DNA of 64,000 nt, taken from NCBI GenBank assembly GCA_964536415.1, contig CAZHXN010000010.1, positions 1 to 64,000 on the forward strand. The letters run 5' to 3'. Numbering within the stretch: position 1 is the stretch's first letter; every line of letters begins with the position of its first letter. The notes beneath the pieces were generated by a model. The model searched no databases, was not told the origin of the DNA, and saw only the letters and a list, made by a program, of their open reading frames with translations. Of this stretch, positions 35,486-44,785 are shown piece after piece. The DNA comes from Trichothermofontia sp964536415 (GTDB lineage Bacteria; Cyanobacteriota; Cyanobacteriia; B231). Position numbers and translations under genes: made by a program.

Positions 35486-35842
35486 TCAGTCGTTGCCGAC
35501 TTGCCGAATGACCGCCGGATCAAGCCCCGTCTGTTGAGCAATTTGCTCGATGGTCAGCCCTGCCTGAAGCAACAAGGGCACTGTCACTGCAAGTACCTCC
35601 TGGCGAGCTTCCTGGTGACCTTATTGTAACCCTTCTTCCTTGGCCTCGCGGTAAACGCGGGTTTCCTCCAAGGTAGTTCCCGTTAATCCCAGCATAGCTT
35701 CAAGCTCCGCACGGCTTAGGGTCGTGAACTGGTACACCACAATTGTAGTCACGCTCTCGATGATCTCAGCAGGCGAGAGGATATCTGGTGGTGTTTGCTG
35801 CACCTCGGCGATGATGGCTCTGGCTTGTCCCCAATCTAAGCG
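35486..35842 (-). pseudogene. Rpn/DUF2887 protein remnant with a stop codon
   Basis: The minus frame reads RLDWGQARAIIAEVQQTPPD, ILSPAEIIESVTTIVVYQFTTLSRAELEAMLGL and REAKEEGLQ, then TAA, then continues in frame GHQEARQEVLAVTVPLLLQAG to a TGA at 35486-35488. This aligns with the C-terminal half of the intact Rpn protein at 20064-20936 (ETIMVYKFSRLSRQEIQQMLGF). The nuclease domain is missing and one stop interrupts the rest, so it is a dead fragment. The spacer 35373-35485 holds nothing else I can identify. Confidence 0.8.
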
Positions 35843-35907
35843 TCACCCCAGCCCAACACTGGAGAGTATAATTGTCCTAGTTCCCAACTCTTCCCAGGCT
35901 ACACCCG

Positions 35908-36696
35908 ATGACCCAGAGCCTCTCCCAACCCGCCCCAAGCAGGAGTGTAGACTTTTTCCCGGCTCCCCCCACGGATCTCCCCTTCGATGATGGTCAACCC
36001 TTGGAAACCCCGCGCCACCGCTTGGCCATGAACCTCCTGATCGATAGCCTCGATCGCTATTGGCAAGACCGCAATGACTACTTTGTGGGTGGCAATATGT
36101 TTCTCTACTACAGTGCGGCCCAGGTTAAAAATCAAGACTTTCGCGGCCCCGACTTCTTTGCTGTCCTGGGGGTTGAACGCCTGCGCGATCGCAAATATTG
36201 GGCGATTTGGGATGAAGGGGGCAAATATCCCGATGTCATTATTGAACTGATGTCCGATAGTACTGCTGCCACCGACCTCACGGTAAAAAAACACCTCTAC
36301 GAACGCACCTTCAAAACGGCTGATTACTTTGTTTATGATCCCTACGACCCGCGATCGCTCCAGGGGTGGCATCTGGGAGAGGATCAACGCTATCACTCCC
36401 TTGTGCCCGACGATCGCGGTTGGCTCTGGAGTGCAGCCCTCGGCCTGTGGCTCGGCCTGTGGCAGGGTGAAATTCACCGCGAATCAACCCTCTGGCTGCG
36501 GTTTTATGATCCGGATGGTAACCTTGTCCTGTTGGATTCCGAAGCCGCCCAACAACAAGCAGAACAAGCCCGACAAACCGCAGAACAGGCGCAACAAGCC
36601 GCAGAAAAAGCTCAACAACAGGCCGAGCGGGAACGGCAACGGGCCGATCGCCTCGCTGCCCAACTACATTCTCTGGGGATTGAACCGATTGAGTAA
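35908..36696 (+). CDS. Uma2 family (DUF820) protein with a coiled-coil tail
   Basis: 262 residues. Core: NQDFRGPDFFAVLGV, YPDVIIELMSDSTAATDLTVKKHLYERTF, and ADYFVYDP, giving the D...ExxS pattern of Uma2. From about 215 the protein is a continuous heptad-like run of Q, A, E and R (AEQARQTAEQAQQAAEKAQ) ending in a leucine-rich segment, as in many cyanobacterial DUF820 proteins; this probably mediates oligomerisation. It ends 6 bp before a glycosyltransferase gene. Confidence 0.87.
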   Translation: MTQSLSQPAPSRSVDFFPAPPTDLPFDDGQPLETPRHRLAMNLLIDSLDRYWQDRNDYFVGGNMFLYYSAAQVKNQDFRGPDFFAVLGVERLRDRKYWAIWDEGGKYPDVIIELMSDSTAATDLTVKKHLYERTFKTADYFVYDPYDPRSLQGWHLGEDQRYHSLVPDDRGWLWSAALGLWLGLWQGEIHRESTLWLRFYDPDGNLVLLDSEAAQQQAEQARQTAEQAQQAAEKAQQQAERERQRADRLAAQLHSLGIEPIE

Positions 36697-36702
36697 GGAT
36701 TC

Positions 36703-37473
36703 ATGCAGCTAAGTGAGATTACCCCCCTCATCCTGACCTACAACGAGGCTCCCAATCTGGATCGCACCCTACAAAAACTAACCTGGGCTAAGCGCATTCT
36801 GATCATTGATAGCTTCAGCACTGATAAAACCCTTGAAATCGCTGCTCTGTATCCCCAGGTTGAAGTCTTACAAAGATCCTTTGATACCTTTGCAGACCAA
36901 TGTAACTTTGGCCTGACCCACATCCGTACCCCTTGGGTGTTGTCTCTAGATGCAGATTATGTGTTAAAAACTACTATGATTGAAGGGATGTTGGATTTGA
37001 TCCCCAGTGAGGATATTGATGCCTATCGAGTGAAATTTAAGTACTGTATCTTTGGTAAGCCCTTACGGGGCACTCTACTACCTCCTCGTACCGTTTTGTA
37101 TAAAGTTGAAAAAGCCGTTTACCAGAATGATGGCCATGCCCATCGAGTACAGATTAATGGTAAGATTGGCACCTTACCTGGTTATATCTACCACGACGAT
37201 CGTAAACCCTTGAGCCGTTGGCTATGGGCACAGGATCGTTATCTGATCCTCGAAGCCCAGAAACTATCCCAAACTCCGTTCCACCAACTCAGCTTAGGCG
37301 ACAAATTGCGTAAACTGAAGGTACCAGCTCCCTTTATCGTCTTTTTTTACTGCCTCATTCTCAAAGGTGGTATCCTCGATGGCTGGCGGGGGTGGTATTA
37401 TGCCTGCCAACGGCTTCTGGCTGAACTCCTGCTTGTCCTTCGCCTGATTGAGTTAGAAAATCAATCAGAGTGA
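36703..37473 (+). CDS. Glycosyltransferase, GT2 family (WaaE/KdtX-like)
   Basis: 256 residues. GT-A features: PLILTYNEAPNLDRTL, RILIIDSFSTDKTLEIA and the DxD-type metal site SLDADY. The later segment GHAHRVQINGKIGTLPGYIYHDDRKPLSRWLWAQDRY resembles WaaE-like inner-core glucosyltransferases. A 12-bp exact tandem TCAGAGTGAGAC (37465-37488) covers the stop codon. Confidence 0.87.
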   Translation: MQLSEITPLILTYNEAPNLDRTLQKLTWAKRILIIDSFSTDKTLEIAALYPQVEVLQRSFDTFADQCNFGLTHIRTPWVLSLDADYVLKTTMIEGMLDLIPSEDIDAYRVKFKYCIFGKPLRGTLLPPRTVLYKVEKAVYQNDGHAHRVQINGKIGTLPGYIYHDDRKPLSRWLWAQDRYLILEAQKLSQTPFHQLSLGDKLRKLKVPAPFIVFFYCLILKGGILDGWRGWYYACQRLLAELLLVLRLIELENQSE

Positions 37474-37488
37474 GACTCAGAGTGAGAC
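37465..37488. repeat. Exact 12-bp tandem duplication at a stop codon
   Basis: TCAGAGTGAGAC at 37465-37476 and again at 37477-37488. The first copy contains the TGA stop of the GT2 gene. Confidence 0.85.
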
Positions 37489-37558
37489 TTGGTGTTTTGA
37501 TATAATAGTGACTAAAATATTATTTTTATCTTTTGTACAATATTGGCCATTGTTGTTT

Positions 37559-38221
37559 ATGAAAACCCTTAGTGGTCACGAATATACCTATCATACTTGT
37601 CAGGCTGGTCACCATCATCAATATGTGGCCAAACCAGTTTTAAACCTAATTGAAGAAACGATCTGTCAATGCCCAAATGTAGTAGAATCTCCAGATAGGA
37701 TCAAACCTAGGATTTTAGACTTGGGCTGTGGTAATGGTAGTTTTAGCAGTCTTCTAGCTAATCAGGGCTTTGAAGTAATTGGGATTGAAGAATCAAGCTC
37801 CGGTATCGCCCATGCTCAGAAAAATTACCCAAACTGTCGATTTAGACAGGGTAGCATTTATGACCTAGACTTAACTGATCTTGCCAACAGTTTTGATATT
37901 GTGTTGGCGATCGAGGTTATTGAGCATCTGTTCTATCCTCGGCGATTGCTACAAGTAGCAAAACAATGTCTACGGCCTGATGGTGTGCTAATTTTGACAA
38001 CACCTTATCATGGATACCTGAAGAATTTAGTGCTCTCACTAATGGGTAAAATGGACGCTCACTTTACTGCTCTTTGGGATGGTGGTCATATTAAATTTTT
38101 CTCTGTCTCAACTCTGAGTGAATTACTAGTTTCGGAGGGTTTTTTAGAGCAGAAATTTAAGTTTTCTGGCCGTATCCCCTATTTATGGAAGTCGATGATT
38201 TGTGCGGCTAAACTAGCTTAG
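37559..38221 (+). CDS. Class I SAM-dependent methyltransferase
   Basis: 220 residues from the ATG at 37559 (MKTLSGHEYTYHTCQAGHHH); a GTG at 37508 would add 17 hydrophobic residues not expected in the family. Motif I ILDLGCGNGSFSSLL, VIGIEESSSGI, LAIEVIEHLFYPRRLL and LRPDGVLILTTPYHGY are present. The tail HIKFFSVSTLSELLVSEGF is typical of glycan-cluster methyltransferases. Its stop is followed in the same frame by a HEPN toxin remnant. Confidence 0.85.
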   Translation: MKTLSGHEYTYHTCQAGHHHQYVAKPVLNLIEETICQCPNVVESPDRIKPRILDLGCGNGSFSSLLANQGFEVIGIEESSSGIAHAQKNYPNCRFRQGSIYDLDLTDLANSFDIVLAIEVIEHLFYPRRLLQVAKQCLRPDGVLILTTPYHGYLKNLVLSLMGKMDAHFTALWDGGHIKFFSVSTLSELLVSEGFLEQKFKFSGRIPYLWKSMICAAKLA

Positions 38222-38509
38222 CCCCAAGGGAAAGACTGGCATCAAGAGCTATTGAACCAAATAGATCAGCCGGGGGGACGCGATCGCCCTCCCCTGTGGC
38301 CTGAAACCTTGCACCAACGCTTAGATAGCTATCGCTCTTTTCGCCATGTTGAGCGTCACCGCTATAACTTTGAACTTGAGCGCGATCGCGTCTTAGAACT
38401 GGCCCAGGCTATTCCCGCCCGCTTTGACGAGATGCAAACCTTTGACGAGATGCAAACCGCGATCGGGCAATTTAACTGCTGGTTGCTAGAACCTGTACCG
38501 GGTGACTAG
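38222..38509 (+). pseudogene. HepT-like HEPN toxin remnant, 5'-truncated
   Basis: Directly after the TAG of the methyltransferase the same frame reads DWHQELLNQIDQ and WPETLHQRLDSYRSFRHVERHRYNFELERDRVLELAQAIP. WH..LL, LD-Y--FRH and R-Y-FEL are signatures of HepT-like HEPN ribonuclease toxins, whose catalytic motif is RX4-6H. The N-terminal helices are missing and the usual MNT antitoxin gene is absent. An exact 18-bp tandem (38423-38458) duplicates FDEMQT. A TTG at 38252 could in theory start an 85-residue product. Confidence 0.6.
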
Positions 38510-38563
38510 CGTCGTCACTGTCCACCTTACAACACCCCTGAAAACGGGTTAGTGGGCCCTGGC

Positions 38564-38788
38564 TCAATGGGTATCAATTTCAACCCATTTTGTGCGTGAT
38601 GTCATCCCCTGCTGAATTGAGACCTGGGACTTGGCCACCTGAAAATAATCCGCCAGGACCTTAATCAGTTCAGCATTCGCCTTCCCGTCAACCGGTGGCG
38701 ACTTAAGGTAAACCACCAAGCTGCCATCAGGTTGTTCCATGACCTGCTGTCGTTTGGCATTGGGTTTCACCTTTACCTGTTTTTTCAT
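38564..38788 (-). CDS. DUF167 (YggU family) protein
   Basis: 74 residues from the ATG at 38788 (MKKQVKVKPNAKRQQV), the normal start for this family; the frame continues 10 codons upstream inside the kinase gene. The conserved SLVVYLKSPPVDGKANAELIKVLADYF matches DUF167, a small widely conserved fold of unknown function. Its first 62 bp overlap the end of the histidine kinase gene in another frame. Confidence 0.88.
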   Translation of the reverse strand: MKKQVKVKPNAKRQQVMEQPDGSLVVYLKSPPVDGKANAELIKVLADYFQVAKSQVSIQQGMTSRTKWVEIDTH

Positions 38789-40427
38789 AATCCTGGACAG
38801 GTTTGAGCGGTAGTTCAATTGTAAACGTTGTCCCCTTGCCTAAGGTTGAATCACAGCCAATCCAACCCTGGTGTTTTTCCACAATAACTTGATAGCTGAT
38901 CGATAATCCCAACCCCGTCCCCTTACCCACCGGCTTTGTCGTAAAAAACGGATCAAAAATACGCTGACGAACCGCCTCCGGCATCCCACACCCATTATCC
39001 TGGATTGTAATCATCACAACATCTCGATCGGGGATAATGGTCGACTTCCCAACTGCTGTTGTAATCGTGATCAAGCGAGGATCGGGTCGATCGCTCAGCG
39101 CATCGATCGCATTACTGAGGGCATTCATAAAAACCTGATTAATCTGGCTGGCATGGCACTCTACCAACGGCAGAGCCCCGAAGTGCTTCTGCACCTGAAT
39201 CCCTGTCCATGCTCCCTTCGGCTTCAGTCGCCCTTGTAAAATTAACAACGTGCTGTTAATGCCTTCATGCAGATCCACCGGTTTCAGCACCGCCTCATCC
39301 AATCGGGCAAAATTGCGAAGCGACAGCACAATCTCCCGAATGCGTTTCGTCCCCATCTGCATCGAACTCAACAGCTTAGCAAAATCATCTAATACAAATT
39401 CTAGATCGATTTCTTCTATGTAAGCCTTGAGGGCAGGGACGGGTTCTGAATAGTAGTGCTGATATTGCCGAATGAGCTGTTGTAGTGCCTCAAAATAACT
39501 ATTAGCATAGCTCAAGTTGCCATGAATGAAGTTAATGGGATTATTAATCTCATGGGCAATACCAGCGACTAAATGGCCCAGACTAGACATCTTTTCGCTT
39601 TGAATGAGTTGCAATTGAGTTCGCTGTAAATCCGCTAGCGTGGCCGCTAATTGTTGTGCCTGGGTTTGGGCTGCCGTCGCTGCGGCCCGCGTTTGGGCAT
39701 GGAGTTCCACCTGATCCATCGCGATCGCCAGTTGGGTGGTAATTGCCTGGAGCAACCGTAACTCATCCGCCCCCCAACAACGGGGTTGGTTATGACCACA
39801 GACCATGGCGCCAAAATGACCTGATCGGGTTTCTACAGGCACTAACAATTGCGCTCTCATTCCCCACGCTTGTAGTACCGCCCGAAGCGAAGGATCAGCG
39901 ATTGGTGTTTGCATCCAATCTTCAATTTGTAACACTTCGTAACTAATTAAATAGGGCCATAAACTGGCCCTGTGTTCTGGTAAACAATCTCCGAGAAGGC
40001 TCGCCAAATGATCTCGCTTATCTTCATGGGTAACCGCCAACACTGCCGACTCCCCACCTGTCTTGAGATCGGCAGCAGCGGCCCAGCCCCAGAGAAAGTG
40101 ACAGCGATCAATATCTAATAACTGTCGCACCTCCCGCACGGCCATCGCCAGACTAGCATCCACATCCAGAGGCGCATTCTGAATTTGTTGCGCAAGGCGT
40201 AGCCATAGATTTTCCCGCCGTGCCATGAAATCTACGCGGGTAGATAGTCTGCCTGTGCCGTTTGCCATAGAGGGCCGCGGGCCATCACTCGTACAATAAG
40301 CCCTCTGCTGCTCCTGATGAACATCCTGATCAACACCAATGGCTCCAAGCTTGCTGGGAACCATTGACAGGTTGAATTGTCTAACCGTTTCTCTAACTGT
40401 AGGGCTGCTCATTGCGCGATCGTCCAA
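38727..40427 (-). CDS. GAF-domain sensor histidine kinase
   Basis: 566 residues, soluble. A GAF domain (about 75-240), a short coiled coil, then HisKA/HATPase_c with phosphoacceptor His292 in GIAHEINNP and ATP-binding motifs DNGCGMP and GTGLGLSISYQVIVEKH. The final 20 residues after IELPLKPVQ (DYEKTGKGETQCQTTAGHGTT) lie on the DUF167 coding sequence and are probably not conserved. The core is closely similar to the kinase at 13158-16061. No response regulator is adjacent. Confidence 0.85.
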   Translation of the reverse strand: MDDRAMSSPTVRETVRQFNLSMVPSKLGAIGVDQDVHQEQQRAYCTSDGPRPSMANGTGRLSTRVDFMARRENLWLRLAQQIQNAPLDVDASLAMAVREVRQLLDIDRCHFLWGWAAAADLKTGGESAVLAVTHEDKRDHLASLLGDCLPEHRASLWPYLISYEVLQIEDWMQTPIADPSLRAVLQAWGMRAQLLVPVETRSGHFGAMVCGHNQPRCWGADELRLLQAITTQLAIAMDQVELHAQTRAAATAAQTQAQQLAATLADLQRTQLQLIQSEKMSSLGHLVAGIAHEINNPINFIHGNLSYANSYFEALQQLIRQYQHYYSEPVPALKAYIEEIDLEFVLDDFAKLLSSMQMGTKRIREIVLSLRNFARLDEAVLKPVDLHEGINSTLLILQGRLKPKGAWTGIQVQKHFGALPLVECHASQINQVFMNALSNAIDALSDRPDPRLITITTAVGKSTIIPDRDVVMITIQDNGCGMPEAVRQRIFDPFFTTKPVGKGTGLGLSISYQVIVEKHQGWIGCDSTLGKGTTFTIELPLKPVQDYEKTGKGETQCQTTAGHGTT

Positions 40428-40749
40428 CTAAAATGTATCAGGACTGGTACTGAGCAAACTGTTCTTACCTAACAAGATTAGGTGACAAAGGTGAAAAAAT
40501 GGTGAACGTTGCACCAGTCCTAGGGGCAAACTAACCAGTGCTGAACGGCTCTGCTGAGATTTGGGTGTAAACAGTATAAGCAACTACAAATAAACTCAGA
40601 TAAACTCAGAAGAGCCCGCTGAACAACCTTCTGGCAGATCTTCCGTAAGAGTTAGGGCCCATGCTGCCCAATCTGGAACCTCACCGCGATCGGCCAGCAT
40701 ATTCGTTTAGCATGAGAAAGCAAATCCCGATCGCCCTGATGGTTGCTCT
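40428..40749. other. 322-bp divergent spacer
   Basis: No gene seen. It carries an exact 10-bp tandem TAAACTCAGA (40591-40610) and should hold the promoters of the kinase and of the ABC exporter, but no convincing -35/-10 pair stands out. Confidence 0.4.
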
Positions 40750-42540
40750 ATGCCTCAATCTCGTCTGCGCAAACTCGCTGAATACCTGCGTCCCCATACC
40801 TCCCGTGCTGTTTTAGGGATTGGGGCATTATTGGTGGTTAACGCGATCGGCGTATATATTCCCTTGTTGATCCGGGACGCGATCGACCAATTGCAAGTTG
40901 ACTTTCGGTTTAGCCGCGTCGGTTTTTATGTGGGCATTATCCTGGTGTTAGCCTCGGTGATGTGGGGCATCCGCATGGTCTCGCGGGTGGCCATCTTCGG
41001 TGTCGGACGGCAGGTGGAGTTTGACCTGAAACAGCGCATCTTTGAGCATTTACTGACGCTGGAACCTGCGTATTTCCAACAAAATACCATTGGTGACCTA
41101 ATCAACCGCGCTACCAGTGATGTCGACAATATCCGGCGGCTGTTGGGGTTTGCAGTGCTGAGTTTGGCTAACATTAGCTTTGCCTATGGTATGACTTTAC
41201 CGCTGATGCTGCTGATTGATGGACGCTTGACCCTACTGGCGATCGCGGTTTACCCGGTGATGTTAGTCCTGGTGCAACTCTTCAGCCAGCGATTGCGCGA
41301 TGAACAACAGGCGGTTCAGGAAAAATTGTCCGATCTCAGTACCCTGATTCAGGAAGATGTAAGCGGGATCAGCGTGATTAAAATCTATGCCCAAGAGGAG
41401 AACGAACGGCAAGCCTTCAGGGCACAGAACCAGATGCTGTTGCAGGCCAATTTAGCCCTTGCCCGGACGCGCAATATCCTCTTTCCTCTCTTAGAAGGGT
41501 TGGCCAGTGTTAGTCTGCTGCTCCTGCTCTGGTTGGGGACCTCTATCATTAGCCCCACTCCCCTGGTCCCTCCTGGCAAAATTAGTGTGGGGGATTTTGT
41601 GGCGATGTTGCTCTATGTGGAACGGCTGGCCTTCCCCACAGCACTTTTGGGGTTTACGATTACGGTTTATCAACGGGGTGAAGTCAGCATCGATCGCATT
41701 GAATCCATCTTCACCGTCCAACCCCAGATTCAAGATACCTCTACTGCTATCACCCTGCCCTTAGAACAGGTTCGGGGTGAGTTACGTGCCCAACATTTAA
41801 CCTTCATCTATCCAGGTGCCACCCAGCCCATCCTCAATAATCTGTCATTTACGATCGCGCCTGGTGAAACTGTCGCGATCGTAGGACCGATTGGCTCTGG
41901 CAAATCAACGCTGGCCAATGCCTTTCCTCGGTTGTTAGACATTGCCCCTGGGCAATTATTTCTAGATGGTTATGATATCACCCAACTCCGGTTAGCGGAT
42001 CTGCGACGGGCGATCGCCTATGTTCCCCAGGAAAGTTTTTTGTTTAGTACCACGGTGAAAAACAATATTGGCTATGGCACACTGAATGCCGAACAACTAG
42101 AAATTGAATATGCAGCGAAACAAGCTCAAATTCATACCGAAATTTTGAATTTTCCCAAACAATACGAAACCCTAGTCGGTGAACGGGGAATTACCCTCTC
42201 TGGGGGGCAGCGCCAGCGGACAGCCCTTGCCCGTGCCCTGTTGGTGGACGCACCGATTTTAATCCTGGATGATGCTCTATCAAGTGTGGATAATCAAACG
42301 GCAACGGAAATCCTGCGCAACCTGTCCACTGGAACCGATTCTCCAGGGGAGACGCGACGCCAACGCAAAACGGTGATCTTTATTTCCCATCAACTCTCGG
42401 CAGCGGCAATGGCTGATCGCATTTTTGTTATGGACGAAGGTCGAATTGTGCAAATGGGGACTCATGCTGAGTTATACGATCGTCCTGGTTTATACCGTTC
42501 ACTCTGGGATCGGCAAAAGCTAGAGGCATTGATCGGGTAG
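40750..42540 (+). CDS. ABC exporter, MsbA-like half-transporter
   Basis: 596 residues: six predicted membrane helices in 1-320, then an ATPase with Walker A GPIGSGKS at 379-386, LSGGQ at 483, Walker B ILILDDALSSVD and H-loop ISHQLS. Architecture is that of homodimeric lipid or drug exporters. It is unlike the exporter at 20938 in sequence detail and lies outside the glycan block. Substrate unknown. Confidence 0.9.
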   Translation: MPQSRLRKLAEYLRPHTSRAVLGIGALLVVNAIGVYIPLLIRDAIDQLQVDFRFSRVGFYVGIILVLASVMWGIRMVSRVAIFGVGRQVEFDLKQRIFEHLLTLEPAYFQQNTIGDLINRATSDVDNIRRLLGFAVLSLANISFAYGMTLPLMLLIDGRLTLLAIAVYPVMLVLVQLFSQRLRDEQQAVQEKLSDLSTLIQEDVSGISVIKIYAQEENERQAFRAQNQMLLQANLALARTRNILFPLLEGLASVSLLLLLWLGTSIISPTPLVPPGKISVGDFVAMLLYVERLAFPTALLGFTITVYQRGEVSIDRIESIFTVQPQIQDTSTAITLPLEQVRGELRAQHLTFIYPGATQPILNNLSFTIAPGETVAIVGPIGSGKSTLANAFPRLLDIAPGQLFLDGYDITQLRLADLRRAIAYVPQESFLFSTTVKNNIGYGTLNAEQLEIEYAAKQAQIHTEILNFPKQYETLVGERGITLSGGQRQRTALARALLVDAPILILDDALSSVDNQTATEILRNLSTGTDSPGETRRQRKTVIFISHQLSAAAMADRIFVMDEGRIVQMGTHAELYDRPGLYRSLWDRQKLEALIG

Positions 42541-42627
42541 TCGTGCATTCTAATGGAGTCAGCCACGGCAAACTGGGGGTTCCAGCCTGTGACTACCATT
42601 CCTATGCATCACTCCTGCACGGGGAAA

Positions 42628-43506
42628 CTACGTTCGCCAAAGGGCATCTGCGACCCGACAGACAGCCTGCATTTCTCGACAGTCATGGATGCGCACAATA
42701 TCGGCTCCCCCCGCGATCGCTGCACAACAGGCCGCCGCCGTTCCCCAAACCCGTTCTTTCGGATCAGGTTGATTGAGAAGATAGCCAATAAAGCTTTTAC
42801 GGGAAGGTCCAACCAGGAGGGGATAACCCAGCGATCGCAGTTGCGGTAATTGGCGTAAAATCTGCAAATTTTGATCAACCGTTTTAGCAAAGCCAATCCC
42901 CGGATCAAGGATGATATTTTCAGGCGGAATACCCACCATTTTGGCCGCCATCATTCGTGTTTCTAAAAAAGCTTGAATCTCGCCCATTAAGTCATCATAC
43001 TCAGTGAGTTGTTGCATGGTTTGGGGAGTCCCTCGCATGTGCATTAAAATCATTGGAACCTGTAGTTCGGCCACAGTTGTCAGCATTGCCTCATCAAAGG
43101 TAGCTGCGGAAATATCATTGACGACATCAGCCCCCGCCGCGATCGCCGCCCGTGCCACGCTAGCCCGTGTGGTATCAATGGAAATGGGAATCTCTAACGG
43201 GCTGTAGTCTCGATAGCCCGATCGCAACGCGGTAATCACTGGCACCACCCGCGCCAACTCTTCTGCCTCCGTTACCGTGACGGCTCCCGGTCGGGTAGAC
43301 TGCCCCCCAATGTCCAGAATATCGGCCCCCGCCTGGACCAAGCGATGGGCCTGGGCAACGGCAGTTTCCAGAGAATTAAACTCGCCCCCATCGCTGAAGC
43401 TATCGGGCGTCACATTCAACACCGCCATGAGATAGGTGCGTTGTCCCCACACAAAGGGGCGATCGCGAAGGAACAAGGTGCGAGCAAGCGGGCCAGGGAA
43501 CATCAT
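42628..43506 (-). CDS. folP: Dihydropteroate synthase
   Basis: 292 residues. Motifs: AVLNVTPDSFSDGG (pterin and pABA loop 1), DILDIGGQSTRPGA (loop 2), NDISAATFDE, LMHMRGTPQTMQ, DPGIGFAKT, VGPSRKSFIGYLL and the C-terminal IVRIHD. The enzyme joins pABA to the pterin pyrophosphate in folate synthesis. It is a single gene; the next gene is divergent. Confidence 0.96.
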   Translation of the reverse strand: MMFPGPLARTLFLRDRPFVWGQRTYLMAVLNVTPDSFSDGGEFNSLETAVAQAHRLVQAGADILDIGGQSTRPGAVTVTEAEELARVVPVITALRSGYRDYSPLEIPISIDTTRASVARAAIAAGADVVNDISAATFDEAMLTTVAELQVPMILMHMRGTPQTMQQLTEYDDLMGEIQAFLETRMMAAKMVGIPPENIILDPGIGFAKTVDQNLQILRQLPQLRSLGYPLLVGPSRKSFIGYLLNQPDPKERVWGTAAACCAAIAGGADIVRIHDCREMQAVCRVADALWRT

Positions 43507-43553
43507 GCGTCAGAAGAAACCACCATCAAACAACGGTCCTGATTCTACTGTAG

Positions 43554-43608
43554 GGGCGGGTTGCGCAAGCACCTGGTGCAAGCACCGCTCATCGCGATCA
43601 ACCCGCCC
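43554..43608. repeat. REP-like palindromic element
   Basis: GGGCGGGTTG (43554-43563) pairs exactly with CAACCCGCCC (43599-43608); the interior has GCACCTGGTGC. A partial second copy, GCGGGTTGCGCAAATCC, follows near 43625. It lies in the divergent folP/ABC ATPase spacer. Confidence 0.65.
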
Positions 43609-43702
43609 ACCCTCTGGTCAAGCAGCGGGTTGCGCAAATCCAGCGTAGACATCCTGCCGTAAGCTGAGGAAGATACTCTGATAACCCCGACCCTGAACTG
43701 GA

Positions 43703-44575
43703 ATGATGGTGCCTGCAGTTGAACTGGAAAATGTGCAGAAGTTGTATAACGGTGTGCCCGTGGTCAATGACCTATCGTTTACGATCGCGCCAGGGGAAAT
43801 CTTTGGCTTGTTGGGACCCAATGGGGCCGGAAAATCCACCACTATTCGCATGTTAACCACCCTGACTAGCCCTAGCCAAGGGACCATAAGGGTGGCAGAT
43901 GTCGTCCGCGAGGCAGCAGCGGTGAAGCGTAATATTGGGGTAGTGTTGCAGCAAACCAGTGTGGATGGTGACCTGACGGTTTGGGAGAATCTGGAACTGC
44001 ACGGGCGGTTGCACCATTTGCCGCGATCACACCGACAAGCGGAAATCGATCGCTGGTTGGACTATGTGGAATTGGGCGATCGGCGGGAAAGTTTGGTCAA
44101 AACCCTTTCGGGCGGCATGAAGCGACGGTTGCAAATTGCACGGGCGTTGTTACACCAGCCGAAAATCTTATTTTTGGACGAACCCACGGTAGGTCTTGAT
44201 CCACAAACGCGGCGACGGCTCTGGGAGATCATCCGCGACCTCAATCAGCAGGGGATGACGATGTTGCTCACCACCCACTACATGGAGGAGGTGGAATACC
44301 TCTGTGGCAGCGGTTCAGAGCAGCAGCCTAACCGGATTGGCATTATGGATGGGGGAAAGCTGATTCAGTTGGACACGGTAGCAGAACTCCGTCGCCAGCA
44401 TGGGGAAGGGTTGGTGATGATCCAAAATCAAGATCGCTGGGAATACAAGTTTTTCCCAACCCTGGCGGCTGCCAACCAGTATCTTGATACCCAACCGGAC
44501 AAAATCGGGATGATGGCCCGTGCCTCGAATCTGGAGGACATTTTCGTGGAGTTGACCGGGCATCGGCTCGATTAG
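43703..44575 (+). CDS. ABC transporter ATP-binding protein, DrrA/CcmA type
   Basis: 290 residues: Walker A GPNGAGKST at 38-46, LSGGMKRRLQIARALL, Walker B ILFLDEPTVGLDPQTRRRLWEII and H-loop TTHYMEE, as in daunorubicin-resistance-type exporters. The C-terminal ANLEDIFVELTG-like end is complete. These ATPases need an ABC-2 permease, normally the next gene; none follows here, so it is an orphan subunit in this window. Confidence 0.9.
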   Translation: MMVPAVELENVQKLYNGVPVVNDLSFTIAPGEIFGLLGPNGAGKSTTIRMLTTLTSPSQGTIRVADVVREAAAVKRNIGVVLQQTSVDGDLTVWENLELHGRLHHLPRSHRQAEIDRWLDYVELGDRRESLVKTLSGGMKRRLQIARALLHQPKILFLDEPTVGLDPQTRRRLWEIIRDLNQQGMTMLLTTHYMEEVEYLCGSGSEQQPNRIGIMDGGKLIQLDTVAELRRQHGEGLVMIQNQDRWEYKFFPTLAAANQYLDTQPDKIGMMARASNLEDIFVELTGHRLD

Positions 44576-44707
44576 TATGCTCAGCGCGGGGGCGTACTTC
44601 GTCATTGCTCAACTGGGTTGGCAGGGGCAGAAAAGGCTGGGAATGCCTAATATCTGGAGCGGATACAGCGTTTCCCAAGCCTCTGAAGGCCAGAAGTACC
44701 TGATGAA

Positions 44708-44727
44708 CAATTGGCTCAAGCCAATTG
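44708..44727. terminator. Palindrome between convergent genes
   Basis: CAATTGGCT-CA-AGCCAATTG, perfect over 9 bp per arm, in the spacer between the ABC ATPase and the adaptor gene, which converge. No T-run follows, so a terminator role is only a guess from position. Confidence 0.35.
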
Positions 44728-44785
44728 CCTGCCCCTCACTGAGGCGATACAGGCTGTAACCCGCGATCGTGCACAAGTTCCGGCT

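Noticed and set aside
35899..36477. 192-codon minus-strand frame opposite the Uma2 gene
   Set aside because: It is the antisense of a clear Uma2 gene with conserved motifs; no motif of its own.
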